From NCBI RefSeq assembly GCF_007860135.1, contig NZ_SJPV01000001.1:358939-422938 (forward strand): a stretch of DNA of 64,000 nucleotides, given 5' to 3'. The notes under the pieces were generated by a model. It made no database searches. It was not told where the DNA came from and saw nothing but the letters and a program-made list of their open reading frames with translations. Position 1 is the first letter of the stretch; each line of letters opens with the position of its first letter. The stretch comes from Novipirellula artificiosorum. GTDB taxonomy: Bacteria; Planctomycetota; Planctomycetia; Pirellulales; Pirellulaceae. The position numbers and the translations under genes are program-made. Positions 44,689-54,723 of the stretch are shown piece by piece.

Positions 44689-46947
44689 ATGCAACTCTCT
44701 GCCCTCGAAACGAACACACTGGACGTCGAAGACTTTCGACGTCTCGGCGTACGGCCGCAGGAGTGTCGATCGCTGGTCATTCGCCAGGCAGCCGCGCGCC
44801 GCAGCCGATCGCTCGCAAGGTTACAATTGACTTCGCCGACGCCAAACACCGAGTTGCAGTTGTCACGTATTGCAACCAGTGCCTATCGGTTGCTCGACCC
44901 CCGCAAACGCGTCGACTTCCTCCAGCGAGTACGAGTAGGCCGCGTGCTGGCAACGTCGTTTCCTTGGGGGAATCAGGGCCAGTTCCGAGTCGATTCTGCG
45001 GACGCAGCGGCAGCCAACGGTGAAGCGACGGAACCCTATTCGTCCCGTGACGAAGAACCGTTTTTCTTTGAAGTCGAGTACACCCAAGCTTATGCGGATA
45101 ACCTCGAGGATCGCGTAGCATTCTCCAATTGGGTGCAAAGCCTCGATTCAGAGGACTTGATTCTCGCTGCACCTCGCCGGCACCGAATCGCAACGCTGCG
45201 GCGTTCAATCCAACATCCACGGATGATTCTTGCGCTCATCGGACTGGTCCTCGTAACCCTGTACGGTGTCTCCCAGCTCGATTTTCGGCCGGAAACGATC
45301 GCGATTCGCCGAGTCGAGTCGGAGCCAAGCCTGACCGAGAACGAGACCGAAACGGAAATGGAAACGGATACAGAACCGACGGTATTGTCCCCATCCGCGC
45401 AAGGCACGAATCAAACCGAACCCTCGTCCACATCAGGACCAGCTGAGTCCGGACCAGCAGACGAGCAAGTCGCCTCCGTCGACCCGCCTTCTCAGACCGG
45501 TCCTTCGCTGCCGAAGAACCCAATGGCAACGTCCGAGGTCACACCCGCCAGCCCCGAAATTGCGGAACAACCGCTGATGGCTCCGCTAGCTCCGAAGACC
45601 GCGTCCCCGCCGGCATTGCCTCCGGCTGCGGCAGTGGAGGAAATGGAATCACAGCTTACCGATTCAGCACCGGTCCTTGCCGATACCCAGCTAGCGTTGA
45701 CCGATGAATCCAAGTTGACTGAGGAATCTGGCTTTTTACCCGATCCGTTCGCGGCCGTTGCCATGAACGAAATCGGGACGGCCCGATCGCCAGATCATGC
45801 CGACATCCCTCGAACCGCCGACAAACAACCGGATGCACCCGTAATTGAGGTGGAGCGTGCTGATTTAAAAACGCTGCTGCCCGAACCGTCGGAGTCCGAG
45901 CAAAACCGAGCGATCGCACGATGGAAGCTGGCGATCCCACAAATCGGGACCCCCTTGACGCCGTCCCAGATCCCCCGCGTGATCCAACAGATTGAAACTT
46001 CGGTCGCGAGCCTTTCGGATGCGGATGTCGATGCCTACGTGGCACATCGATTGATTGCCCAATATGCGTGGCTCATCGAGACGCCCGACCAAGTCAACGC
46101 TCGGCTTCAGAGACTTCCCCCATTGTTTGCCGTTTCGATCGATCGCCTCTTAACGCAAGCTTATTTGGCAGCGGAAAACAACGCCGACATGCTGGAGACA
46201 CAGCAGCATCTGGCTCGAAATGGACTGGTGCTTGCGGAACACCACCTGACGTTCGAACGGTTTGAAGACTGTGAGAATGTGCTGGCGGTCGCCACACGAT
46301 TGGCAACGACGTCCGCCAATCGTGAACGGATCCTCGATGTGCAGCAGTTGACGCAGGCACTCGAACAAGCTCAACGAATGCAAACGACGGTGAGCCGATT
46401 GGATTTGACGAATCCCGATGCCGAATCGCCATCCGATTTAGGAGTCGCAGGCCGCTACTACTGCCTAATGCTGCGACGGTGGGATGAGGGTTTACCTTGG
46501 CTGGTGCATGCGTCGGATACACGACTTGCGAATTTGGCTCGCCAGGAAATGGAAATGACCAACGCGAGTACCGCCACCGATTGGAACGAGTTAGCAGATC
46601 GTTGGATACTTGCAGCAGATCGATCGGATGGACGTTCCGCGGATTCCCTTCGGTATCATGTCATTGCCTTAAAACGACGAGCGGCTGGATTGTCCAACGG
46701 ATTTGAAGAAAAGTTAAATCGGGACCGAGAAATCGAGCAAGCCGAATCGGCGCTGCCGTTTTACTTGCGTCAAGCTTCCGATGGCCAATCGCTTGGCCAC
46801 GAAAGCCCCGCCTCCCAGCCAGCCGCAACCGACGCTTCGGAAATCCCTCTCTTGGAACCGGCAACTGCCGATGAATCGACGCCACTTTCGGGCTCCCCCA
46901 ACATCGCCGGCGTTCTCGCCGCGGTGGAGCTGGCGAGCTTGAATTGA
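44689..46947 (+). CDS. Large single-pass membrane protein of unknown function
   Basis: A 752-residue protein. The N-terminus (QLSRIATSAYRLLDPRKRVDFLQRV) faintly resembles a J domain. A single membrane segment lies at about residues 180-200 (MILALIGLVLVTLYGVSQ), followed by a long low-complexity Pro/Ser/Glu/Thr-rich stretch and a helical C-terminal region (DADVDAYVAHRLIAQYAWLIETPDQVNARLQRL). It probably has a cytoplasmic N-terminus and a periplasmic tail. I do not recognise a named family. The gene starts 44 bases after the isomerase gene and the two may be co-transcribed. Confidence 0.65.
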   Translation: MQLSALETNTLDVEDFRRLGVRPQECRSLVIRQAAARRSRSLARLQLTSPTPNTELQLSRIATSAYRLLDPRKRVDFLQRVRVGRVLATSFPWGNQGQFRVDSADAAAANGEATEPYSSRDEEPFFFEVEYTQAYADNLEDRVAFSNWVQSLDSEDLILAAPRRHRIATLRRSIQHPRMILALIGLVLVTLYGVSQLDFRPETIAIRRVESEPSLTENETETEMETDTEPTVLSPSAQGTNQTEPSSTSGPAESGPADEQVASVDPPSQTGPSLPKNPMATSEVTPASPEIAEQPLMAPLAPKTASPPALPPAAAVEEMESQLTDSAPVLADTQLALTDESKLTEESGFLPDPFAAVAMNEIGTARSPDHADIPRTADKQPDAPVIEVERADLKTLLPEPSESEQNRAIARWKLAIPQIGTPLTPSQIPRVIQQIETSVASLSDADVDAYVAHRLIAQYAWLIETPDQVNARLQRLPPLFAVSIDRLLTQAYLAAENNADMLETQQHLARNGLVLAEHHLTFERFEDCENVLAVATRLATTSANRERILDVQQLTQALEQAQRMQTTVSRLDLTNPDAESPSDLGVAGRYYCLMLRRWDEGLPWLVHASDTRLANLARQEMEMTNASTATDWNELADRWILAADRSDGRSADSLRYHVIALKRRAAGLSNGFEEKLNRDREIEQAESALPFYLRQASDGQSLGHESPASQPAATDASEIPLLEPATADESTPLSGSPNIAGVLAAVELASLN

Positions 46948-47118
46948 CCGTCAGCGGCGAGAGACCGCAGGCGAGCGAGACGGCAAACGGCAACACGAAT
47001 TCGGCTCTTTGCGGATCGGAGTTCGAGCGAATCGCGTTAACTTTGCGATGCCGCTGTCCACGGCCCTATACTGAATTCGTAAGCATCAGGACCAGCACGA
47101 AATAAGGATCAATCGCGT

Positions 47119-48543
47119 ATGAATCTCGTCACCGCATCCGCTAAACCGAGCACCTTGAGCGAACTAAGGGAAACGGGTTGGAAATCGAAAACCGTCAAAC
47201 AGGAAATGCGAGATAACTTTGTGCGCATGCTTGGCAGTGGTGAGGAGTTGTTTCCCGGCATTGTCGGCTACGACGATACGGTGATTCCCGAAATCAATTT
47301 GGCCATTCTTGCAGGGCATGACATGCTCTTCCTAGGAGAAAAGGGCCAAGCGAAGAGCCGGATGATGCGAATGCTGACCCGATTCCTCGATGAATGGATT
47401 CCCTACATTGATCACCCTGATCTGCCGGTCCACGAAGATCCCGAACGCCCGATCACATCAATCGGCAAGCAGATCGTCGAAAAATACTCTGCCGATGAAA
47501 TCAAGCTGGGTTGGTGGCATCGAGAGGATCGTTATGCCGAGCGACTCAGCCCCGGAACCAAGTTTGCTGACATCATCGGCGAAATTGATCCAGCCAAGTT
47601 GACCGGTGGGGTCAGCATGAGCAGTGAGGAAGCGTTGTCTTTTGGATTGATCCCTCGCATGCATCGAGGGATCTTTGCGATGAATGAACTACCGGAACTT
47701 GATGACTTGGTGCAAGTCGGCTTGTTCAACATTCTCGAAGAACGCGACGTACAAATCCGCGGTTATCCGATTCAATTTGATATCGACATCGCCATTCTGT
47801 TCTCAGCGAATCCAGCAACCTACAACCGCAGCGGCAAGGTGATTCCGCAGCTGAAAGACCGGATCGGAACGATCGTGCAAACGCACTATCCCAGCGAGCG
47901 TGACCAGGGGATTGAGATTTTACAGCAGGAAGTCGGCGGCGATCTTGACGGAGCTTATCCGGTGCAGGTTCCCTACTTCATGTACCAAATCGTCGAAGAA
48001 ATTACCAATCAAGCGAGACACAGTAAATACATCGATCAGGCTTCGGGGGTCTCCGCTCGTTTTTCAATGGCCAATTTTCGTACCATCGTTGCTGCGGCGC
48101 GGCAACGTGGCGTAATCCACAACGAGCGTCCCGCGGTGCCGCGAATCAGCGACCTTGGCCATCTCTACGCAAGCTCGCTCGGGAAGTTGGAATTGGACAT
48201 GATGGGGACGCATCAAATGAGTGAGCGGCAAGTGCTCGACGCCACCATTGCCCAAGCGATCGAGGTGGTCTTCAAAGAGTATGTCGAGGAGCACGGGTTG
48301 GCCGAAATCGCGGAGATCTTTCGCAGTGGTGTTCGAGTGGAAGTGGGGGATATGTTGCCGAGCCGTCAATACGCGGATCGGTTGCAAAGTGTTCCGCCTG
48401 CTTGGGACAAAGCCTTCGAGTTAAACGCGAGCGAAAGCGAGGCGGTGCGTGCAAGTTGCGTCGAATTCGTCTTGGCCGGACTGTACAGCTTGGATCGAAT
48501 CAGCCGGTCTCAGCGTCACGGTAAAATCCAGTACGAATTCTAG
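47119..48543 (+). CDS. MoxR/ChlI-type AAA+ ATPase
   Basis: A 474-residue AAA+ protein. The P-loop reads GEKGQAKS (with Ala before Lys, as in some MoxR proteins). A Walker B-like segment reads [11 protein letters not shown], followed by the ChlI-like [17 protein letters not shown] and [24 protein letters not shown]. Such ATPases usually act with a von Willebrand factor A protein as a metal-chelation or protein-remodelling pair. The VWA gene starts 11 bases later, so the two form an operon. The partner substrate is unknown; no Mg-chelatase pathway is near. Confidence 0.85.
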   Translation: MNLVTASAKPSTLSELRETGWKSKTVKQEMRDNFVRMLGSGEELFPGIVGYDDTVIPEINLAILAGHDMLFLGEKGQAKSRMMRMLTRFLDEWIPYIDHPDLPVHEDPERPITSIGKQIVEKYSADEIKLGWWHREDRYAERLSPGTKFADIIGEIDPAKLTGGVSMSSEEALSFGLIPRMHRGIFAMNELPELDDLVQVGLFNILEERDVQIRGYPIQFDIDIAILFSANPATYNRSGKVIPQLKDRIGTIVQTHYPSERDQGIEILQQEVGGDLDGAYPVQVPYFMYQIVEEITNQARHSKYIDQASGVSARFSMANFRTIVAAARQRGVIHNERPAVPRISDLGHLYASSLGKLELDMMGTHQMSERQVLDATIAQAIEVVFKEYVEEHGLAEIAEIFRSGVRVEVGDMLPSRQYADRLQSVPPAWDKAFELNASESEAVRASCVEFVLAGLYSLDRISRSQRHGKIQYEF

Positions 48544-48554
48544 GAGTCGTCATC

Positions 48555-50258
48555 ATGGCCTATCGACCCGGAGGCATCATTCATGCCTATCAAAAATACG
48601 ATCCCGCGAAATTCCCGTCGCCAACGCAAACACCGCCTGACTTGGTGTCACCCGCGTTTGAACAGGCGCTGATGTACGGCAATTATCGCGAATTGTCCGA
48701 ACAGGATTTGGCGAGAGCCATTCGATTGGACCCCAGCCAAATCGCTGGCATGGGGCCGAGTCTCGACATGCTCCGCGCGATGCTCGAAGAACGTAAACGT
48801 CGCATCCTCCAAACCTACGAGGTGACCTCGGTCCAGAAAAAGGCTCGCAAGGCATTCCTGCAATCGACGAAAGGCCTGAAACTGCCCAAGGGAATGGAGA
48901 AACTGTTCCGACGAGCCATCGTTCAAGAGCAACCTTACCTGCTTGAGTCGCTCTGGTTCCAAACCGGTGATGACAACAGCGATTCGGCTCGTGGATTGTT
49001 AAACGCAACCGAGCGGATGGCGGACAAACACAATCTCGAAGAGCTGGCGTCAAAGTACGAGTTCACTGGGCTAACGTCCCTGTCGATCCCCAAGGCCCTT
49101 GAAATCAAGGAGGAACTGGAAAAGATTGACGAGCTACTCAAGCAACTCGAAGAAGCCGCCAAAACGGCGCAAATTGGGATCATCGACATGGAGTTGTTGA
49201 ACGAGTTTGCCGAAGCCGGGGACATGCAGCAGCTTGAAGAGATGCGTCGCCAGGTGGAAAACCTGCTACGCGAACAAGCCGAACGCCAAGGTCTCGAGCG
49301 TGACCCCGATCACAAGGGAGCATTCCGGTTAACGCCGAAGGCGTACAAAATTTTCCAAGGGAAACTGCTGGAACGCATCTTTAGCGAATTGGCGCCGTCG
49401 CGGACCGGTCGCCACCAAGGTGAGGTCGTCGGCGAAGGAGCGGTTGAGTTGCAGCGCACCCAACCGTACGAGTTTGGCGACAGCGTTGCAAACATTGATC
49501 TGCCCCAAACCGTGATCAATGCGTTATTGCGGCAAGGCGATGAGCGACCGATCCGGTTACACGGTGACGACATCGTTGTCCATCAGACGCGAAATCACCC
49601 GAAGTGCGCAACCTGTGTAATCATGGACATGAGTGGCTCAATGCGGTACGACGGCCAATATGTGAATGTCAAACGAATGGCATTAGGATTGCAAGGGCTG
49701 ATCAACTCCGAATACCCCGGTGATTTCTTGCGGTTCATCGAGATGTACACCTTCGCGAAGCTGACACCGCCGGGAGAGATCATCGATTTGATGCCCAAAC
49801 CGGTTACGATTCACGATCCTTGGGTGCGGCTCAAAGCGGACATGGGTGACCAAGAAACCAGTGAACATGAGATCCACCCTCATTTCACCAACATCCAACA
49901 CGCGCTTCAGCTTGCTCGCCAAAACTTGGTCAATACCGACACGCCCAACCGACAAATCGTCCTGATCACCGACGGCTTGCCCACCGCTCATTTCGAACAA
50001 CAGTGGTTGTACATGTTGTATCCCCCCGACCCGATGACCGAGCAGGCGACGATGCGTGAGGGACGTCTGTGTCAAAAAGAGGGAATCACGATCAACCTTT
50101 TCTTGATTCCGAGTTGGTCACAGAGCGAGGAGGACATTCGCTTCGCATATCGGTTGGCCGAAACGACCAAGGGACGCGTGTTTTTCACGAGCGGTCGCGA
50201 CTTGGACCGGTTCGTGTTATGGGACTACGTGCAAAATCGCCGTGATATCATCTCCTGA
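48555..50258 (+). CDS. VWA-domain protein, partner of MoxR-type ATPase
   Basis: A 567-residue protein whose C-terminal half is a von Willebrand factor A domain with the metal site MDMSGSM (D-x-S-x-S) near residue 357. The N-terminal half is helical with coiled coil (KIDELLKQLEEAAKTAQIG) and an oligomerisation-like region. It acts with the upstream AAA+ ATPase, as do MoxR-VWA and ChlI-ChlD pairs. It begins 11 bases after that gene with AGGAG just upstream. Target unknown. Confidence 0.85.
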   Translation: MAYRPGGIIHAYQKYDPAKFPSPTQTPPDLVSPAFEQALMYGNYRELSEQDLARAIRLDPSQIAGMGPSLDMLRAMLEERKRRILQTYEVTSVQKKARKAFLQSTKGLKLPKGMEKLFRRAIVQEQPYLLESLWFQTGDDNSDSARGLLNATERMADKHNLEELASKYEFTGLTSLSIPKALEIKEELEKIDELLKQLEEAAKTAQIGIIDMELLNEFAEAGDMQQLEEMRRQVENLLREQAERQGLERDPDHKGAFRLTPKAYKIFQGKLLERIFSELAPSRTGRHQGEVVGEGAVELQRTQPYEFGDSVANIDLPQTVINALLRQGDERPIRLHGDDIVVHQTRNHPKCATCVIMDMSGSMRYDGQYVNVKRMALGLQGLINSEYPGDFLRFIEMYTFAKLTPPGEIIDLMPKPVTIHDPWVRLKADMGDQETSEHEIHPHFTNIQHALQLARQNLVNTDTPNRQIVLITDGLPTAHFEQQWLYMLYPPDPMTEQATMREGRLCQKEGITINLFLIPSWSQSEEDIRFAYRLAETTKGRVFFTSGRDLDRFVLWDYVQNRRDIIS

Positions 50259-50274
50259 TCCCGTCGGTGGCTCG

Positions 50275-50314
50275 CATGCCCCCTGAAAACGGCTCTGCGA
50301 GCGTTGGGGGCATG
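50275..50314. repeat. Inverted repeat downstream of the VWA gene
   Basis: CATGCCCCC (50275-50283) and GGGGGCATG (50306-50314) are a perfect 9-base inverted repeat with a 22-base loop, 17 bases after the VWA stop. The lack of a T-run makes it an uncertain terminator, but it could protect the 3' end of the transcript. Confidence 0.5.
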
Positions 50315-50515
50315 ATTTCCCTGGAATCGCCCTTGGTACGCGGCGAAAAAAGGGATATTCTTCGTGAAACACGGCACTTCGACCGTGAAACAGGAAAAAC
50401 TCCAAGGAAGTGGCCGAAATTGCTGGACCACCTTTGGTGGACACCCCTATGATTCGTTTGTACCCGATTTTGTCAGCCACAACGGTCGACAGGGGAAGGG
50501 CCGAATACAAAGGTT

Positions 50516-50824
50516 ATGGCAGATTTCTTATCCGATCCTACAATACAAGTTGGGCTTTCCCTCCTGGTCCTAGCTGTCCTGATTGCTGCCGGGTTTTCTC
50601 TCGTGTCAAAGTTTCGCGACTACAACGCTAAGGACCGGGAGATCACCTCCACTACGCTAGCAAATTTGCGAGAAATGCACCGACGGGGTGACATCGACGA
50701 CCAAGAATACCGAACTATAAAAGCGACGACCCATCGACAACTAGCAAACCGAAACGACGAAAACGCTACGAGCTGCCAAACTCCTTCGGCACAAACAAGC
50801 TCGGACACGCATTCGGCGTCTTAG
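50516..50824 (+). CDS. Small membrane protein with SHOCT-like tail
   Basis: A 102-residue protein with one membrane segment near the N-terminus (IQVGLSLLVLAVLIAAGFSLV) and a short C-terminal segment NLREMHRRGDIDDQEYRTIK resembling the SHOCT domain. The end is Ser/Thr-rich. Function unknown; SHOCT domains often aid oligomerisation. It is not tightly linked to its neighbours. Confidence 0.65.
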   Translation: MADFLSDPTIQVGLSLLVLAVLIAAGFSLVSKFRDYNAKDREITSTTLANLREMHRRGDIDDQEYRTIKATTHRQLANRNDENATSCQTPSAQTSSDTHSAS

Positions 50825-51184
50825 GAAGCTAAACATAAGCTCGGTGGAAATCCTTTTCGACTGATCAGCCCCTTCCAATTCCATGTGGGCGTTCATTCGG
50901 GAAACCATATTTACTGTTTAATCATTCAACCACATTTGGCTCGAGTCTTTCGAGGAAACGGATGACCTTTCGGGTGACCGTCGCCTTCTGCAGATCTTTC
51001 CTTCGAAAGTGATGTGGAAGGTGAAAGTCACCGAGAAGCATTCGAGCCCGTGGCCCTAACCGTTTGACGCGTTATTGTTTTTGCCTAGCCGGTTTGCCGT
51101 CGCTGCGAGAGCCCTCGGGTTCATGAAATTCGCATGCTCAGCCAACGGTCATGCTAACAGCAATAACACAACCAGGAGCCGTGT
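50825..51184. other. Intergenic region upstream of clpX
   Basis: This 360-base stretch carries no credible gene or tRNA. It should include the clpX promoter; I could not define a convincing -35/-10 pair. Confidence 0.35.
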
Positions 51185-52465
51185 ATGCCCTCGAAGGAAA
51201 CCCCAAGTTCACGCCGTGGAACCTCATCGAGCAAAAAGAACGCATCGTGTTCGTTTTGTCGAAAGAGCTACCGAGACGTTGGACCGCTCGTTGAAGGCCC
51301 AGGTGACGTTTACATCTGTGGTGAGTGCATTGAGTTGTGCCAATCGATTCTCGATCAAGAGCAACGTCGCCGTGGACCGAGCAAAGCGTTGTTCAACGAA
51401 ATCCCCTCGCCGAAACACATCGTGGAGCACCTTGATCAATATGTCATCGGCCAAGACTCTGCCAAGCGTGTCTTAGCCGTTGCGGTTCACAACCATTACA
51501 AGCGATTGACGAGCGAGTGGGAAGGCACGTCCGAAGTCGAAATCGAGAAGAGCAACATCCTGCTCGCTGGGCCTACCGGCAGCGGCAAAACGTTGCTCGC
51601 TCGCTCGCTTGCCCGCATGCTGAACGTTCCCTTTGCCATTGGTGACGCGACGACGCTGACCGAAGCGGGGTACGTTGGTGAAGATGTTGAAAACCTGTTG
51701 TTGAAGTTGCTTCACGCTGCGGACTTCGACGTCGAAGCGGCTCAGCGAGGCATTCTGTACATCGACGAGGTCGACAAGATCGGGAAGACCAGCGCGAACG
51801 TTTCGATCACTCGGGACGTTTCGGGTGAAGGGGTCCAGCAAAGCTTGTTGAAAATGCTCGAGGGAACCGTCGCGAATGTTCCTCCGCAAGGTGGACGCAA
51901 GCATCCCGAACAGCAGTACATCCAGATCGACACGAGCAATATTTTGTTCATTGTTGGCGGTACGTTTGTCGGGATTGAAGACATCATTCGCAAACGGATG
52001 GGACATCGTACCCTTGGCTTCGGTGGCGGAACGACGCAACGTAGCGAGCTGAGCGACAATGAGTTGCTGAGCAACGTGCAAACCGAAGACATCCTTCAAT
52101 TCGGATTGATTCCTGAATTGGTGGGACGATTGCCAGTGGTGAGCTACTTGCAGCAGCTGGATGAAGACGGCTTGGTCCGTGTGATGAAGGAACCTAAGAA
52201 TGCCTTAACCAAACAGTTCCAAGCCTTGTTCCAAATGGAAAACTGCGACTTGAAGTTCACCGATGAGGCACTTCACATGGTCGCGGCTCGAGCCCTCGAA
52301 AAAGGCGTCGGAGCTCGTGGATTACGTGGAATCCTCGAGGAGGTAATGCTCGATATCATGTACGATCTTCCCGAACAAGAACGGGGCAGTGTCTACACGA
52401 TTGACGAGACGATCGTGAGTGGTTCACGAAAACTCTTCCAAATGCCAACGACCAAGAGTGCATAG
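51185..52465 (+). CDS. clpX: ClpX ATPase subunit of the ClpXP protease
   Basis: A 426-residue ClpX. The N-terminal zinc-binding domain is CSFC...CGEC..C (about residues 20-45). The AAA+ core has the P-loop GPTGSGKT, Walker B LYIDEVDK, the pore motif region GYVGEDVEN and the arginine-finger region. It unfolds proteins and feeds ClpP, which is not adjacent here. The length and motif order match the family. A terminator hairpin follows at 52521-52557. Confidence 0.97.
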   Translation: MPSKETPSSRRGTSSSKKNASCSFCRKSYRDVGPLVEGPGDVYICGECIELCQSILDQEQRRRGPSKALFNEIPSPKHIVEHLDQYVIGQDSAKRVLAVAVHNHYKRLTSEWEGTSEVEIEKSNILLAGPTGSGKTLLARSLARMLNVPFAIGDATTLTEAGYVGEDVENLLLKLLHAADFDVEAAQRGILYIDEVDKIGKTSANVSITRDVSGEGVQQSLLKMLEGTVANVPPQGGRKHPEQQYIQIDTSNILFIVGGTFVGIEDIIRKRMGHRTLGFGGGTTQRSELSDNELLSNVQTEDILQFGLIPELVGRLPVVSYLQQLDEDGLVRVMKEPKNALTKQFQALFQMENCDLKFTDEALHMVAARALEKGVGARGLRGILEEVMLDIMYDLPEQERGSVYTIDETIVSGSRKLFQMPTTKSA

Positions 52466-52520
52466 TGCGGTACGACCGCATACGGAGCGAGCTGCCGCTC
52501 GGATCCGTCGTTGAATCGCC

Positions 52521-52557
52521 AAACGCCAGCGTTGCAGCCTGCTTCGCTGGCGTTTTT
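52521..52557 (+). terminator. Rho-independent terminator after clpX
   Basis: AAACGCCAGCG (52521-52531) pairs perfectly with CGCTGGCGTTT (52545-52555) and is followed by a T-run (TTTTT to 52557). It lies 55 bases after the clpX stop and should end that transcript. Confidence 0.9.
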
Positions 52558-52697
52558 CGTTCGTCGCACCCCCTTGGAGAGACAATCTCGGACAATTCAC
52601 GCTGCGACCTGTACTTCTGTGCCGGCTGAGTTAACTTAGGGGACTTCGTGTCTCGTTTCTCCCTTGTTCACCCAACGCACCGCTCGCTCCTCCACTT

Positions 52698-53486
52698 ATG
52701 TCTGCTGTTGCCTCTGCTTCGTCACCGGGCCAGACCACCTCACCTCTTCGCGTGGTTCTTAGCCTCGTGGTGATTTTCCATTTGTTGGCGGTGGTCGTGC
52801 CACCCTTGTCCTTCCAAGCCAACGGCCGACTGGGGCGTTCGCCGTCGGTCGAGTCGCTGATGAACCTGGTCCGCGGATATGCACAATTCCTGTACCTTGA
52901 TCGTGGCTATGCGTTTTTTGCGCCCGATCCCGGCCCGAGCCATTTGATTCAAGCGGCGATCAGCGACGCGCAAGGAAACATGACGGAAACCATCATCCCT
53001 CGGCTCGAAGATCAATGGCCGCGATTGCGATATCACCGTCACTTCATGCTGGCCGAGTTTCTCCACGAAATCTATCAGCCACCTGGGCCCCCTGCGGAAC
53101 TGGCTGAAATCAGCCCGATCGAAGCCCGACTTTGGGAACAATCGCGATCCCGGTACGAGCATGTCCGCCGATCGATCGTCCAACATCTCGAATCCGAAAA
53201 TCCAGGCCAGCGCGTCGTGATTCGAAGACTCGAACATGTGTTACCTGGATTTGTCGAAATGGCAAACGATCCGATCGAACTCAGCGACCCGCGACTCTAT
53301 CGTGTGCTCGCCGATCAATCACTCCTGTCGGGGGAAACCAATGAGGCAACCGGCATGTTGCCGGAAGCGATCCCCGCGCCGAGAAACCTTGAACCGGACC
53401 CGCCCGCGAAACCAAACGACACGCAACCAGCCCCAACGAATAGCAACTCGGACTTGCTTGAATCGTCGTTGCAGGGGGAACGCTGA
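52698..53486 (+). CDS. Membrane-anchored hypothetical protein, partner of HTTM gene
   Basis: A 262-residue protein with one membrane segment near the start (VVLSLVVIFHLLAVVVPPLSF) and a soluble region without a known motif (YAQFLYLDRGYAFFAPDPGPSHLIQ). The stop overlaps the ATG of the following HTTM gene by one base, indicating co-translation. The pair recurs in planctomycetes as far as I remember. Function unknown; it may present substrate to the HTTM enzyme-like protein. Confidence 0.7.
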   Translation: MSAVASASSPGQTTSPLRVVLSLVVIFHLLAVVVPPLSFQANGRLGRSPSVESLMNLVRGYAQFLYLDRGYAFFAPDPGPSHLIQAAISDAQGNMTETIIPRLEDQWPRLRYHRHFMLAEFLHEIYQPPGPPAELAEISPIEARLWEQSRSRYEHVRRSIVQHLESENPGQRVVIRRLEHVLPGFVEMANDPIELSDPRLYRVLADQSLLSGETNEATGMLPEAIPAPRNLEPDPPAKPNDTQPAPTNSNSDLLESSLQGER

Positions 53487-54715
53487 TGACGCATCCGACA
53501 CCCTCAGGTTTAGGGAACTTGATGCTTGGTTTTAGGACTTGGCTACGAGTCGGTTTCACGGCGTGGGATCGGTTTTGGTTCTCACCTCGCTACCCCCACG
53601 TCCTCGGCCTGCTTCGGATCTGCACCGGGCTGATGTTGCTGTATTCCCATTTGCTGCTCGCGACCGAATTATCCAGCTTTCTTGGCGAGGATGCCTGGAT
53701 CAACAATACAACCGCCATGCAACTTCACGATGGTGCGTTCGGCGTTTCGGACATGGGGCGTAGTTACCTTTGGCATGTCAGCAACCCCTTGTTACTGTGG
53801 CTGCATCATGCGCTGACCCTGCTGGTCACCGGAGCGTTTGCTGCGGGCTTGTTGACTCGAATCACCGCTCCGGCCGCTTGGTTTTTGCAATTGATGTATT
53901 TGCATCGATTGACGGGAACCTTGTTCGGACTCGACCAGATCATCACTTATTTGACGATGTACTTAGCGCTGACACCTTCGGGCAGTTGCTTCAGCGTGGA
54001 TGCGTGGCTACGCCATCGGCTTGCGGGGAAATGTTTAACCCATCGTAAGCTCGATTGGCTCTTTCCCGAAGCCGTACCGAGTCTTGCCGCCAATCTGGGG
54101 ACTCGACTGTTTCAAATCCATCTTTGCGTGATTTATTTCTTCGGTGGCCTCGCAAAGGCTCGCGGTGAGCTTTGGTGGGATGGCACAGCCACTTGGTTTG
54201 CCGCTGCGAACTACGAATACCAATCGATGGACATGACATGGATCAGTCGGTACCCATGGCTCTTCTCAGCCTTGACGCACATCACGCTGTTTTGGGAGAT
54301 CATGTACTTTGCGCTGGTTTGGCCGCGTTTGACTCGCCCGATCGTTCTGGCATTGGCTGTCGCCGTTCACGGTGGAATTGCGATTTGCTTGGGGATGGTC
54401 ACGTTTGGCACGATGATGATCGCGGCCAATGTGATTTTCGTGGAACCGAAGTGGCTGTTGCCAAAGTCGGATGAGCGCGGACCCGATGCTTCCGGTTCAC
54501 GCGACTCGAAGCCGGTCGACGCCCGTTTCCTGGCTCGCGAGCAAGATCGCCGTGAACAGCAGATCGAAGCCGAAAAGGAGAAGCTTCAGATTCGAGAAGC
54601 GAAACTGCGTGAACGCGTCGGAAAACTAAAGAAGCGAGAACGCAAGGTGCGACGCGCCGTGGAAAAACTGCGTCCCGATGAAATCGGCGACGAAGGACTC
54701 AACGAAGACGATTGA
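53486..54715 (+). CDS. HTTM-domain (vitamin K-dependent gamma-carboxylase-like) membrane protein
   Basis: A 409-residue multi-pass membrane protein of the horizontally transferred transmembrane (HTTM) group related to vitamin K-dependent gamma-glutamyl carboxylase. Landmarks: RYPHVLGLLRICTGLMLLYSHLL, HDGAFGV, LFGLDQIITYLTMYLAL, and FQIHLCVIYFFGGLAKARGELWWDGTA, which is the family's characteristic signature. The C-terminus is a charged coiled coil (REQQIEAEKEKLQIREAKLRERVGKLKKRERKVRR). Activity in bacteria is not established. It overlaps the partner gene by one base. Confidence 0.85.
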   Translation: MTHPTPSGLGNLMLGFRTWLRVGFTAWDRFWFSPRYPHVLGLLRICTGLMLLYSHLLLATELSSFLGEDAWINNTTAMQLHDGAFGVSDMGRSYLWHVSNPLLLWLHHALTLLVTGAFAAGLLTRITAPAAWFLQLMYLHRLTGTLFGLDQIITYLTMYLALTPSGSCFSVDAWLRHRLAGKCLTHRKLDWLFPEAVPSLAANLGTRLFQIHLCVIYFFGGLAKARGELWWDGTATWFAAANYEYQSMDMTWISRYPWLFSALTHITLFWEIMYFALVWPRLTRPIVLALAVAVHGGIAICLGMVTFGTMMIAANVIFVEPKWLLPKSDERGPDASGSRDSKPVDARFLAREQDRREQQIEAEKEKLQIREAKLRERVGKLKKRERKVRRAVEKLRPDEIGDEGLNEDD

Positions 54716-54723
54716 ACTCGGCG

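Noticed and set aside
50825-51184. Search for a tRNA upstream of clpX
   Set aside because: A GGTTC-like string is present but no cloverleaf or acceptor pairing can be drawn.
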